Of a stretch of 64,000 nt of DNA, positions 14,005 to 23,759 are shown piece by piece. Source of the stretch: Colwellia chukchiensis (lineage in GTDB: Bacteria; Pseudomonadota; Gammaproteobacteria; Enterobacterales; Alteromonadaceae); contig NZ_NBOC01000016.1 of NCBI RefSeq assembly GCF_002104455.1, forward strand, positions 31,164-95,163, in the 5' to 3' direction. The notes beneath the pieces were generated by a model. The model saw nothing but the letters and a program-made list of their open reading frames with translations. It was not told the origin of the DNA and searched no databases. How positions within the stretch are numbered: the stretch's first letter is position 1; the number at the start of each line of letters is the position of its first letter. Position numbers and translations under genes: made by a program.

Positions 14005-16044
14005 TTAATCTCTGTTTTGCCATTCTTCAACGATTGGCTGCCAGTTTACTTCACGAGGCTCACCTGTGGAGTTAGACCATACGTCCCAAAAGTCAGGATC
14101 ATCAGACTGAGGCCTTTGCTCTTCACTAAGTTCTTTCATTCGAACTAACACCGGTAGTTCTGAAGCCCATCCGAGTAAAATTGCATGTCGAGATGGTAGC
14201 GATGGTAGCTCTCTTAATAGCCCCCTCATGTTATCGGGAACAAGCCTATGAACTTGTTCTTGGTCTATATCATTGCTAATTCTGTGCAGTAAAAAAGTAT
14301 TACATTGAGAAAGAACAGTAGGAGATAACTCAGAAGGTCGTTGGGATGATACTACTAGTCCCAAACCAAATTTACGCCCTTCGCGAGCGATTTTTTCAAA
14401 TACTTTGCAGCACACATCAGAAACTGATTGACTCTCACTTTCTTCTTTGTATCGTTTGATAAATGTATGAGCTTCCTCTGCAACCATTACTGTTGGTAAT
14501 GGTTTTCCATTCATCTTCCGATATCGTTGAAGAGCTTCAAAAGTCACTCTAGAGATTACTGCTGTTACAAGATGGATAATTTCATTGGGAACTAGTGATA
14601 GGTCGATAACAGTGATAGCACCATGAGTATCCTTCCCAAGAAAAGTATCTAGCCAATCAGTTAAACTTATTGGTTCCTCAGAATCTTTAGTAACTGCACT
14701 AATTCGGGTGTCACCTAGCATTGTGCGAATTCGAGTCAAAAGAAATTCCATGAACTGCTCAGTTCCCGTTTCTTGTGCTAAAGCTTCGAGATAGGCGACG
14801 AAGTCATCACCTTCAAAGCGAATAGGCGTATCTTCACTTTTCGGGAGAAGTTCTTGTTCATCACCACCAAGTGCAACATGAGCTTCTTTTAACTCAGAAA
14901 TCAACTTATCAGTATCACTGACTTCAGGCTTAGCAGGCCACTGTGCTCCTCTTCTGGAAGATAGGTAAGTATTTATCGTGCTTATTACACTATTGAAAGG
15001 TTGGTTGTGGATTTTTTCGTTTAATGTTATGAGGCTAGTTTCCCATGACGTTAAACTTTCAACTAAGCCTTTGGCATGACCACCATTCACATATATCTGC
15101 CCTTGACTTGCTAGTTGCCTTATTGAAACTAAAAGTATTCCGCAAAAATGTTTTGCTTGAATTGTCACATCATCTTCTGACAACACATCATTTCTCATCG
15201 CCCTCAAAGCTCGTCGTAGTAATGGGAGTTGAACTTTTGAACTTGCCTGAGTGAACGCCCCCCATTCTGAACTGTTCCATAGCCATGATGGTACTTTAAG
15301 TTCTAACTCACCATAATCAGAGTTAGCCTCTACGCGCAATAAATTCCCCTTATATTTTGACTTTGGACCAAATGCTCGGCTGTACTCCCCGTTAGGATCA
15401 AGTATTATAAATCGAGCGTTCGGAGTTTGGCCCTGTTGTAAAACTGCGTCCAGTGACCATTGAATTAGTCCCGCCACAGAGCAAGATTTACCACTACCTG
15501 TGTTGCCTAAAACAGCTATATGTCGCCCAAAAAGCTTATCGGGGTCGATTTTTATTTCTGCATTGTTAGCTAGAGGACTATCTCCTATTTTAACCCTTCT
15601 GTTTTCACCTGATTCGATTATTGAGTTTAATTGTTGGTCAGTAGGTAAAAGCACTGAATCACCAACTGAAGGAAATGCATCTGTTCCTCTGGTGAATTTG
15701 AAACCATCGTTTTTTCTATCGCTTCTCAATGTACCAACGGGGTTGATACTGAGCTTTTTTAGAGGAAAAGGTAAGTCTATCAAGCCAAAATCTTGCAAGC
15801 CTCTTCTTTTGGGGTATGGCGAGTGTTCTACTGCGATCCACTCAACTTGACCAACTAGAAATCCATCATCACTGTTTATAAGCACATAACTGTTGATTCG
15901 AGGAAAGTTGCGAGGTGAGCCTCCTTGAAGAGAGACTGAGTCTGGGGAATCAATTTCTAAGGAAACTCTAATTTCACTAGGCGATACAAAACCAACGGTT
16001 CCGATTCGTAACTGTTCCAGTCTTTCTATAGGCAAGTAACTCAT
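14005..16044 (-). CDS. HerA-like ATPase of a SIR2-HerA defence system
   Basis: This 679-residue protein has an N-terminal HerA/HAS-barrel-like beta domain (about 1-120), Walker A LGNTGSGKSCSVAG near 182, Walker B LPTVMVAEEAHTF near 510, an arginine-rich end to the ATPase (KIAREGRKFGLGLVVSSQRP near 555), and a C-terminal tail. HerA is a hexameric DNA-translocating ATPase of the FtsK/HerA group. Its start overlaps the stop of the SIR2 gene by four bases (ATGA), so both belong to one operon. SIR2 plus HerA is a known two-gene antiphage system (Gao et al. 2020). Recognition is by motif and pairing only. Confidence 0.82.
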   Translation of the reverse strand: MSYLPIERLEQLRIGTVGFVSPSEIRVSLEIDSPDSVSLQGGSPRNFPRINSYVLINSDDGFLVGQVEWIAVEHSPYPKRRGLQDFGLIDLPFPLKKLSINPVGTLRSDRKNDGFKFTRGTDAFPSVGDSVLLPTDQQLNSIIESGENRRVKIGDSPLANNAEIKIDPDKLFGRHIAVLGNTGSGKSCSVAGLIQWSLDAVLQQGQTPNARFIILDPNGEYSRAFGPKSKYKGNLLRVEANSDYGELELKVPSWLWNSSEWGAFTQASSKVQLPLLRRALRAMRNDVLSEDDVTIQAKHFCGILLVSIRQLASQGQIYVNGGHAKGLVESLTSWETSLITLNEKIHNQPFNSVISTINTYLSSRRGAQWPAKPEVSDTDKLISELKEAHVALGGDEQELLPKSEDTPIRFEGDDFVAYLEALAQETGTEQFMEFLLTRIRTMLGDTRISAVTKDSEEPISLTDWLDTFLGKDTHGAITVIDLSLVPNEIIHLVTAVISRVTFEALQRYRKMNGKPLPTVMVAEEAHTFIKRYKEESESQSVSDVCCKVFEKIAREGRKFGLGLVVSSQRPSELSPTVLSQCNTFLLHRISNDIDQEQVHRLVPDNMRGLLRELPSLPSRHAILLGWASELPVLVRMKELSEEQRPQSDDPDFWDVWSNSTGEPREVNWQPIVEEWQNRD

Positions 16045-17459
16045 GATGTTACCTCGGTGGTAGTTGCATTACCTGAGTGTTCTGACTGGATAAAGCCTCG
16101 CTGTTTTAGTAATTCGGCCATCTTTATTGATGCTTTATCTATGGCTGGTTTAGGTAGATAGTTATCAACCAAAGTTTTTAGATCCCCCAAATGGTCACCC
16201 ATTAGTAAAGTGATTTGAGCTTTTCTTCCACTTTTACCAATGAAGTTCATAATTCTTTCTAGCGGATCTCCGAAAGCAATGATGACTAGATGGGTAGATG
16301 GAACGGTAAGCATATCTTCAATTACTCTGTTTATATGCTCATCACCAAAGCTATAGCCATACGTGACTAATGTACTGTTTGGACGGCTAGTCGCTGCTGC
16401 TAAGTCTCTAAATAACTCTACATAGGGGTACTCAGCGGTTTCTCTATCTTTGACTGAATTAGGGTAAATCATAAGTTGTTCATAACTATCGCTTTCGTGC
16501 CCCTCTGCTTCTAGAAACGGTTCAACAGAGCGAGCTCCAAAAGGTAGGCCAAAGCGCCTAATCGCACCATCTTGTTCGTGCCAATCTAGAGAACCGTGAA
16601 GTTTGGTAAAACGTGCCACTCCTTCCAAATATCTTGGTTCACCACGTATTCCCGGAGGGTTATAGTGATAATCAACTTCTAATCTTGAGGATCTAAAAAC
16701 GGGAGCAATACTTCCAACAAAACGGTCTATGAGTCTTAAACCAGCAAGTTCAGCACCAACCTCGATAATTCGGTCATAGTTCGTTGTAAAAATATGCAAT
16801 CTGTCGCGTGTAGCGGTTCTACTTGCAAAGCTCATTAAGAAACTCACAAGATAATTGAAAGTTTCCTCTTTTCGTTTTTTTTCAGCACTTTTAATTAAGT
16901 GTTCTCCTGTACTGACAGATTTTGAAAACTCACCTAGACATCGAGACAATTCCCCCTTAATTGCAGCTAAATCAGCTTTTAGGTCTCTATAGGCTGCATA
17001 TGGAGCCGGGGGGTTTTCAGGTTGCGGGCTATCCAACACTGTTAAAATTTCAAGACCTTTGATAAGTTCATTAATAGCTCTAATTTGATCTTCTATATTT
17101 CCTTGTGCGCGACCAGCCGATTTGGCAGCTTTTGTAGCGAATTCATTTATTTCGCTTTGACAGACCGCTAGATCACTGATCCACCCCATTCCAACGGGTG
17201 GCACGCCTGTAGCCGACATTTGAATAGACGTACTTAAACCCGCACCGATCAATAGATTTAAATGTTCGGATTGAAAAAGTGCTGTTAACCAAGGCTCAAT
17301 ATTTTGGCGTAATTTCTCTATTGATATTTTAGAACCCTGTTCTCCCCATGAAGTATTCGTTGATAGGATAAAAGGATAAGAATCACTTTGCTCATTGGAG
17401 TTTGGTGTTAGCTCAATAATATCAGGAACACTGCCAACTTTAATTTGCTGAATAGTCAT
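16041..17459 (-). CDS. SIR2-domain NADase of a SIR2-HerA defence system
   Basis: This protein of about 472 residues has a Sirtuin-like fold: NLLIGAGLSTSI (the GAGxS nucleotide site) near 62, IFTTNYDRIIE near 230, TKLHGSLDWHE near 285 and TLVTYGYSFGDEHINRVI near 370. Such proteins in defence systems cleave NAD+ on infection and stop phage growth. The partner is the HerA-like ATPase, overlapping at ATGA. I prefer ATG 17459 (MTIQQIKVGS), with GAGAAG upstream; ATG 17474 or an in-frame start at 17507 are possible. The transcript starts within the following gene-free stretch. Confidence 0.8.
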   Translation of the reverse strand: MTIQQIKVGSVPDIIELTPNSNEQSDSYPFILSTNTSWGEQGSKISIEKLRQNIEPWLTALFQSEHLNLLIGAGLSTSIQMSATGVPPVGMGWISDLAVCQSEINEFATKAAKSAGRAQGNIEDQIRAINELIKGLEILTVLDSPQPENPPAPYAAYRDLKADLAAIKGELSRCLGEFSKSVSTGEHLIKSAEKKRKEETFNYLVSFLMSFASRTATRDRLHIFTTNYDRIIEVGAELAGLRLIDRFVGSIAPVFRSSRLEVDYHYNPPGIRGEPRYLEGVARFTKLHGSLDWHEQDGAIRRFGLPFGARSVEPFLEAEGHESDSYEQLMIYPNSVKDRETAEYPYVELFRDLAAATSRPNSTLVTYGYSFGDEHINRVIEDMLTVPSTHLVIIAFGDPLERIMNFIGKSGRKAQITLLMGDHLGDLKTLVDNYLPKPAIDKASIKMAELLKQRGFIQSEHSGNATTTEVTS

Positions 17460-17917
17460 AAATACACTTCTCATATTTGTGTGAAAGATATAGCGTTGGG
17501 GACACAAACGTCTGCCATGAATATTTACAACTTAAGCCGTTGGCATTGAATCATCCGTCACAACTATCTGAAATCCTTAGTACATCTTCAATCTCGACAC
17601 CAAGGTGTTCAATCGTGCTTTCGAGCTTAGCATGACATTTTACAATACAGAACGTTTGCATACATATTTGAGGTATCCAAGCCCAAATATGTATGAATTA
17701 AAAATGAAGATATTGAGAAAAGTGGCTTAGCTGGGTTGGTCGATTTTGGTTGGCCACGTCAGTTCCTCGCTCATAGCTATCTGTCCGATGTCCAACTCTA
17801 TTTATCGAAACTACTACAAACACATTTTTGCAAATTTGTCGCAGTTACATAAATGCATATTGATTATTTTTTCTGCTCCATTAGTCCTGCAAAACGGGGC
17901 TAACGGAGCAATTTATT
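17460..17917. promoter_or_regulatory. Gene-free stretch between SIR2 and traN with a 12-bp inverted repeat
   Basis: This holds the presumed promoter of SIR2-herA and the 3' flank of traN. CATACATATTTG (17659-17670) and CAAATATGTATG (17684-17695) form a perfect inverted repeat with a 13-base loop. It could be an operator, a terminator or a cargo boundary. A second, 10-of-11 match (TGCTCCATTAG 17874-17884 with CTAACGGAGCA 17900-17910) lies just after the traN stop and is a candidate transcript end. Confidence 0.5.
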
Positions 17918-20900
17918 CTAATTGTTCCCCGAGACTTCTTCCGTTGCCTCCTGGCGAAGTTTCTGGGCATCCATTCCGTTTAGCCGTTCAATGGCTCTAT
18001 CTGCGGCACTCTGACGATTTCCATCAACGTTTAGCGTACTTCCTGAGCCTGTGAGTCGTTCCAGATCCAGTGACGGTACTTCGGGTAGGTTGCCTGTTAT
18101 CGACAAGATACCTATCCATTCATCGAGATTGACTTGGCTCCAATCTACCTGGTTTAACTGACTCGCGGTCAAACCTTCACAGTTTGGTGACTTGGCACTG
18201 CCCCAACCAAGGCCCAATTGAGGGCGTACTTGTTCTTGAATGATCCGTGAAAGTGGCGAAGTAAAACAGCAATATGACTGCCGTTTTTCAACACAGGCAC
18301 CTAAGAACTTAGACTTGCAGTAAGAGCCTACATAGTGGCAACTCTTCAATACCCGCTTGGCGTTCATTTCAAACTCGCTCTGCTCACATTTCCAGATAAG
18401 CTGAATGAGGATCATAGTGACTGAATAAATCATGTAGGCCGTCATAACCGTACTCAGAACCGCGCCCGCAGCGCCCCCCAGGGCAAAGTTACCACCCGAA
18501 ACGACACCATCGGCTCCAACCGCACCACCAACGTTACTAAACAGTGCCGATTGCGCCCCCGAACCAAACGTAGAGCCTACCCACTCAGCCGTTTTGTTGG
18601 TCAACACCTGCATAAAGCCAGTCGCAGCTTGCTCCGCTCCCGCGCCAGCAGCCGTTGATGGCCCAGCCCCCATGAGAGAGTCCCATGCAGACACAAAAGG
18701 CTCTTTAACCGCACTCCAGGTACTGGTGATTGGTTCCCTGAGCGTATTCCACGAACCATAGATTGCCGAAGACGGATTCATGGCCATGACTGCCGTATCA
18801 AGCTTGTTGACCGCAACTATCATCGTGATGTAATCCGATAGCGACACGCCACTTGGCTTTTCACAGCAATCCACTATGCCGCCAACGGCTTTTTTGCACT
18901 GGCCAGCATTACCTTTAAAGACCGTACACTCGACGTTATCTTGGCCATCAGCTCCTGTGCATGACATATCATTGGTCATAAACTGCGCCGCATTAAGCAT
19001 CGCAGCGGCCTCTGCAAAGTTAGCCTGCTTGATTGACTCTGGCTCTAAACAATCTGTGCCCATACAGCGAACTGGCCCCTCACAGTTGTATTGAGTTTCC
19101 ATTCGAGCGTTTTGCACTTCAACGCTTTGTCCGCAGTCATACACCAAACTTTGGATATAACAGAAGCCTTCATGACCAGCCCCGCCCTCAGTACATTCGG
19201 TTCTGACGTACTGGCAGGCCGGATTTTGCTCTAGCGCGGCACACGTATTGGTGGTCGTGTTTTGTCCGTTATTGACGATGGTTTGTGTATTACCATTGGC
19301 ATCTACCCAGCTATCTGAGCTGCCCATGTTGAACTCTGGGTGAGCAGTCGAGGCATTATAGGTCGCTTTTGCCCTCCAGCATGAGAGCCCCAGTCCATCA
19401 GAGCTGCCACGACTGGTTAAATGAGCAGGAGACGAAACAACAGCCGGATAAAGACTTCCAAGCTTCGCCAACTCGCTACTACCAACCGTTAACCCGTCGA
19501 TTCGTTTTGTGCCCGTATCCAAACACTGCCACTGCACCGCAGTAAACTGATCCGTTTGCATCAAGCATTGGTCTATGCCCGGATCACTTGATTGATGAAC
19601 AACGTCTTGCTCTAAGTACTTGCCGGAGAAGGTCAAGGAAGCACTCAGTTTCGCAGGAGCCAAACACTTCTGAACTTCTCGGCTGCAAGTGTCGAAATCG
19701 ACTTTGTTCCAGCCGGAATCGCATCTGGAACGAGTGACCTCCTGGGGTTCATGCCACGAAATAATCGAACCATTGACGACTTTACACAATGAGCCAACCA
19801 AGGTTCCTTTTGGACAGGTCATTTCAGGGTATTTAATGGACGGTTTCGTCTCAGTCACCGTCTCCTTATTGCCCGTCAATGAGAGTGTCGTTTTCCAGCC
19901 ATTTGCCTTGGATGGCGACTCGGTGATTTTTATCTCAGTATTTTGATTATCAAAAATCCTCAGCGTAGCGTTTCCAGTTTGCATAGTACTGCTGTGCTGT
20001 GGAACAAAACTGAGCGTTTCGGAGCTAAAGCAACCACGCTCAATGGACCAGCTTTGTTGATGGGTTTCAGCGGATACACGTCGCTCTAACTGACACTGAG
20101 TAAGCGTGCTGATCTTCTCGCACACCTGGTAATCGGGTACATGCTTGGTTTCAGTAAATGGCGTGATCGTCTGAGTAGGCTCACAGGCTTCAAAACTACT
20201 CGGCATAAGATTGGATACCACACACTTTGGATCGCTGGTTTGCAATCCACAGTCATAGGTATCGGTAAAACGAGTGCATTCACCTTTATCATTGGTCTCG
20301 GCACATTCTGACGACATGAATCCACAGGAAGGATTCGCTTCAAGCACTTGGCAGGCCTGATTTTCAATCCCTTTATAGCTTTCATCATCCACACTCACTT
20401 GCACACGACGACACAAAGGCGATATGCCAGCCACTGGGCTTGGGGCAAAATAGGACTCACAAACTGAAACACCATTGACCACCGTACATCCGTTGGTTGA
20501 AGAAGGCTGATCCGTGCATTGAATGCTGTAGTCTGAAAACTTCGTCGGGATATCCGCTGCTTGTTCGATACAGGATTGTGGCGACCAACTATCATTCATC
20601 ACCACCTTGGTTGGATCAAAGCGCACCTTGATGCGTGCATACCCCTCACCACTACCCGTAACCGATACGCGAATTTTTACCGGCACTTCTAAACCGGGTT
20701 CTACCGCTTTTAGCCTGGCAGTGAGATCGGTATTTGGATTGCGCTCCCAACTGGTACTGAGCTCGCAGCGACCTGACGTTTCTGGTGGAAAGTTATTGTT
20801 CGGCCCAGACCAGACTTTCTGATCGCCAAGCCAAACTTGCATGTAGTCATCCCATTTAGCGTACTCAAGAACGGCTGAGGTAATCGCATCGGGGTTCACG

Positions 20901-21610
20901 ACTTTGAGTGTGATGGCCTGTTCAAACACTTTACAACGGCCACTCCAGTAGTTGTCGCCAATTCGTCCAATCCAAACTTCAAGACACCCCTCACCACAAG
21001 AGCGAAGGTTCATCGGTCCAGAAACATGCTCAATAATGCCTGCCGTGTAATCGTGAGTAATAGTGCAGCTGTTAACCGCTGTATTGAGCCTGTCACATTG
21101 CTGGTAATTTGGGCTGCCTTCACCTTGAGACTCACAGCCGGGGAAGCTTTGGGTTAATAGATTGGGGTCAGTTTGAACCGCATCAGTTAATGCCCAAAGC
21201 GGATCATTGACCATATCTGGCCGAGACCTGTCTTTGATTTGCTGTAGCGAACGAAATGCTTCACCCGTAGCGCCACTTTCGGATGCCATGCTCTCTTGGC
21301 GCTGTGTCCCCAATTGATTCATGCTGGCATCAGAGCCATAAACGCCCGTTAAGACATCCAATGAGCCCTGATCCATACCAGGGAAAAGCTCTTGCAAGTT
21401 AATGGACTCATTACCACTGCCATTCGGCACCGACAATGTATTGCCATTGAGTGCGGGCATCGTCCAGTTTTGCAGCAATTGCTTACCTTCTTGTTGTCCG
21501 CTTAGGCCGGATTGGCGCTGCACATCAGCGGCCACACCATGTAAGGGCAGGCACGCCATAGTGATTGATAAAATACCCGCTAAAACTCGGGTAAAAAGTG
21601 TTGGTTTCAT
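17918..21610 (-). CDS. traN: TraN, outer-membrane mating-pair stabilisation protein
   Basis: This 1230-residue protein has a signal peptide (RVLAGILSITMACLPLHGVAA) and a very high cysteine content throughout, such as CVVSNLMPSSFEACEPT and CEKPSG. It is the adhesin-like member of F-type conjugation systems that stabilises contact with recipients. Cysteine spacing repeats (CQVLEANPSCGFMSSECAET; CAALEQNPACQYVRTECTEG) suggest duplicated modules. A hydrophobic C-terminal segment near 1070 (VLSTVMTAYMIYSVTMILI) is present. It follows traU by two bases and lies at the cargo boundary of the traN-s063 hotspot. The SXT protein is similarly long as I recall. Confidence 0.88.
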   Translation of the reverse strand: MKPTLFTRVLAGILSITMACLPLHGVAADVQRQSGLSGQQEGKQLLQNWTMPALNGNTLSVPNGSGNESINLQELFPGMDQGSLDVLTGVYGSDASMNQLGTQRQESMASESGATGEAFRSLQQIKDRSRPDMVNDPLWALTDAVQTDPNLLTQSFPGCESQGEGSPNYQQCDRLNTAVNSCTITHDYTAGIIEHVSGPMNLRSCGEGCLEVWIGRIGDNYWSGRCKVFEQAITLKVVNPDAITSAVLEYAKWDDYMQVWLGDQKVWSGPNNNFPPETSGRCELSTSWERNPNTDLTARLKAVEPGLEVPVKIRVSVTGSGEGYARIKVRFDPTKVVMNDSWSPQSCIEQAADIPTKFSDYSIQCTDQPSSTNGCTVVNGVSVCESYFAPSPVAGISPLCRRVQVSVDDESYKGIENQACQVLEANPSCGFMSSECAETNDKGECTRFTDTYDCGLQTSDPKCVVSNLMPSSFEACEPTQTITPFTETKHVPDYQVCEKISTLTQCQLERRVSAETHQQSWSIERGCFSSETLSFVPQHSSTMQTGNATLRIFDNQNTEIKITESPSKANGWKTTLSLTGNKETVTETKPSIKYPEMTCPKGTLVGSLCKVVNGSIISWHEPQEVTRSRCDSGWNKVDFDTCSREVQKCLAPAKLSASLTFSGKYLEQDVVHQSSDPGIDQCLMQTDQFTAVQWQCLDTGTKRIDGLTVGSSELAKLGSLYPAVVSSPAHLTSRGSSDGLGLSCWRAKATYNASTAHPEFNMGSSDSWVDANGNTQTIVNNGQNTTTNTCAALEQNPACQYVRTECTEGGAGHEGFCYIQSLVYDCGQSVEVQNARMETQYNCEGPVRCMGTDCLEPESIKQANFAEAAAMLNAAQFMTNDMSCTGADGQDNVECTVFKGNAGQCKKAVGGIVDCCEKPSGVSLSDYITMIVAVNKLDTAVMAMNPSSAIYGSWNTLREPITSTWSAVKEPFVSAWDSLMGAGPSTAAGAGAEQAATGFMQVLTNKTAEWVGSTFGSGAQSALFSNVGGAVGADGVVSGGNFALGGAAGAVLSTVMTAYMIYSVTMILIQLIWKCEQSEFEMNAKRVLKSCHYVGSYCKSKFLGACVEKRQSYCCFTSPLSRIIQEQVRPQLGLGWGSAKSPNCEGLTASQLNQVDWSQVNLDEWIGILSITGNLPEVPSLDLERLTGSGSTLNVDGNRQSAADRAIERLNGMDAQKLRQEATEEVSGNN

Positions 21611-21612
21611 GG

Positions 21613-22641
21613 TTAACCTCCCGAGTTACAGCAGTCTTGCCAGCGCCACAAAATGTAGAGCGCATCTTCACCGGCACCGGGGATCGTTCGCCACTCTCCC
21701 CATTTCATGGTGCTTTCACCGATGACATGCGCACTTTCAGTTTCCGGTACAGGGAAGAACATACTCATCTTGTATTGGGATTTCGGCAGCATGGGTTCGA
21801 TAACAGGTCGGCATAGCGCACTGTTCCCCATTGTTCGCCTAGCAAGACCACGCCTGTGTTGAGCCGCGATTGCACGCGCCGCTAAATGGCTGGTGTTTTC
21901 TGCTAATGAGCCAAAGGCTAAGGTGTGGCCAGATAACGGGTAGAGATGGCCCCAACTGCCAGCACACCAAAACAACTGATCGATGGGTTTACCAAGCGTT
22001 GATGAAGCAGCGTCAGCGGTACAAGCCGAAATAGCCAATGGATTAGCAACAGCAGCCGCTTCAGGCTGAGTAAAAAAGGCCAGTTCATCGTTAAGCCATG
22101 TTGGGTCCAATTCCGACAAATACATCAAGTCAAAGTCCATGTAACCATCGGCATTGCAATTGCCATCCATGAACAAATCAAGCATGACCAAAAGCGGAAA
22201 GGCGTAATAATGGTAATGGTAGAACGCAAGATCGCCGGTATCGTATTCACCTTCACCATGACCACCTTGCAGTCGTCTATCACCTAACGGTAAACGGATC
22301 CCTCCCATGGAAGGCGAACAACCCGGCGTTCTGACCAATTCAATCAGACGCGCTGGCTCCCACATGCTGGTAACAATACCTGGCCTTGGCACGCCTAAGT
22401 TGTCTTCACACAAGCAAAATGACTTGTTTGATGCGCCGCTTGGGACATTGCCAGAGCCAAGAGGAAGCCCTGCAACCCGGATAGGAAAAATGCATGACCA
22501 GCAAACATCCGTCAGCAACTTGCCAGACAATAAACCCGCGTCTGGGCAGGTCAGTTCGGCTTTTGCAGGAATAGATGCGCCCAGGACAAGCATGACAACG
22601 AGAGTCCGCATCAGACGATACGTATTATTGAGCTTTTGCAT
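21613..22641 (-). CDS. traU: TraU, periplasmic type F conjugation protein
   Basis: This protein of about 342 residues has the signal peptide MQKLNNTYRLMRTLVVMLVL followed by GASIPAKA. Conserved TraU features follow: CWSCIFPIRVAGLPL, SFCLCEDNLGVPRPGIVTSM and MWEPARLIELVRTPGCSPSMGG (near 85-110, split here), with conserved Cys and Trp. TraU is needed for DNA transfer and mating-pair assembly. ATG 22641 is chosen because AAGGAG lies seven bases before it; an upstream TTG extends the frame to 22647. It overlaps traW by 17 bases, so translation is probably coupled. Confidence 0.87.
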   Translation of the reverse strand: MQKLNNTYRLMRTLVVMLVLGASIPAKAELTCPDAGLLSGKLLTDVCWSCIFPIRVAGLPLGSGNVPSGASNKSFCLCEDNLGVPRPGIVTSMWEPARLIELVRTPGCSPSMGGIRLPLGDRRLQGGHGEGEYDTGDLAFYHYHYYAFPLLVMLDLFMDGNCNADGYMDFDLMYLSELDPTWLNDELAFFTQPEAAAVANPLAISACTADAASSTLGKPIDQLFWCAGSWGHLYPLSGHTLAFGSLAENTSHLAARAIAAQHRRGLARRTMGNSALCRPVIEPMLPKSQYKMSMFFPVPETESAHVIGESTMKWGEWRTIPGAGEDALYILWRWQDCCNSGG

Positions 22642-23749
22642 GAACAAGCTCCTTTGCTGGAATTTCTTCTATTTCAAACGCGAGCCCCTTTGCTTGAACA
22701 AACGACGGGGTGACTTGCAAATCAAAGCGCTGCTTTAGCGAGGCATTGAGAAGGTAAACCGGACTGTCCAATGTCTTTTCGAGCGCATTGAGGCTATTCC
22801 AACCTTGAGCACGGTCGAGCTGCGTGGTGATAAGCGTAATGCGGCGCAGTGTCCTATCTTGGCCCTCAAGCCAATGCGAAACTGCGTCCACTTCTTCAGC
22901 GTCCGACGCATTAAACACCACAAGCTGCTGAGTAAATGGCAAGGCTTTGAGCGGGTTAATACGCGTTCCTGCTGGGATCAATGTTCGGCCATTGGCATCC
23001 AATAGTGGCCGCTTCATGACGATGGTTGGATCAACCATTCTTATCCGATACTGCGTGGCTTTGGGTAAGTCAGTGAAAGTTTGGCGAGACCAGAAACGCT
23101 CAATGGCTTTTTTCTTTAACGCGCCCAGGTCAAGCGACTGTAAACGCTGCATCGCCACTTGCATCAAATCCGGTTCTAAAATGGAATGAATCGGACCGCG
23201 TTGACCCAAAGATCCGGTATTGCCTGTTTCAATTTGACGTTGCAACCAGTCCTTGCTGTAAACCCCTAGTGCACTTGCAGTCACCTTGTCATCTTCTATG
23301 CGGAAAATGGCAGGCACGCTAGTCACCCGCCAGTGCACAAAGGCTTTCGGATCGATTCGAACCTGAGGAACAGGATCAAGTCCCGCCATCAGGGTATGCC
23401 AATCACGGATAGCCGCCCCCAAGGTCTTTCCTTCAGGAATTCCCCGAAACAACACAATAGCGCCGGTAGCACTGGCCTCTTTAAATAGCTGCATCAGTGA
23501 GGAATCCCCCAGTGAGGACGACGCAAATATCAACCATTCATCGTTGTGTTTGAGCGACTTAGGTTGTTCAATCGGTGAAAAAGGCTCGATAAATTCAGAT
23601 GAACCATCCACAGCACTTTGTAAAATGCTGCGGCTCATTTCGACGATCTTTTTGTCCTCGTCAGACAACGGATAAGGCTCTTGTGCCCAGGACACTTGAC
23701 TAAAAGCCAATGGCGCAACCAACAAAAATAAGAGGCATAGTCTTCTCAT
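22625..23749 (-). CDS. traW: TraW, periplasmic pilus assembly protein (TraW/TrbC-type fusion)
   Basis: This protein of about 374 residues has the signal peptide MRRLCLLFLLVAPLAFSQVS then WAQ. The N-terminal half contains a TrbC-like segment (WLIFASSSLGDSSLMQLFKE, ATGAIVLFRGIPEG), and the C-terminal half has the TraW features IERFWSRQTFTDLPKATQYR and TLIPAGTRINPLKALPF. In F these are two proteins; the fused form occurs in SXT/R27-like systems. ATG 23749 follows GGAGGTGGAAG; the longer frame to 23809 overlaps trsF and has no SD. Confidence 0.82.
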   Translation of the reverse strand: MRRLCLLFLLVAPLAFSQVSWAQEPYPLSDEDKKIVEMSRSILQSAVDGSSEFIEPFSPIEQPKSLKHNDEWLIFASSSLGDSSLMQLFKEASATGAIVLFRGIPEGKTLGAAIRDWHTLMAGLDPVPQVRIDPKAFVHWRVTSVPAIFRIEDDKVTASALGVYSKDWLQRQIETGNTGSLGQRGPIHSILEPDLMQVAMQRLQSLDLGALKKKAIERFWSRQTFTDLPKATQYRIRMVDPTIVMKRPLLDANGRTLIPAGTRINPLKALPFTQQLVVFNASDAEEVDAVSHWLEGQDRTLRRITLITTQLDRAQGWNSLNALEKTLDSPVYLLNASLKQRFDLQVTPSFVQAKGLAFEIEEIPAKELVHAKAQ

Positions 23750-23759
23750 CTTCCACCTC

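Noticed and set aside
17659..17695. The 12-bp inverted repeat as an attachment site for the SIR2-HerA cargo
   Set aside because: No matching copy occurs on the other side of the operon (13.6-14.0 kb).
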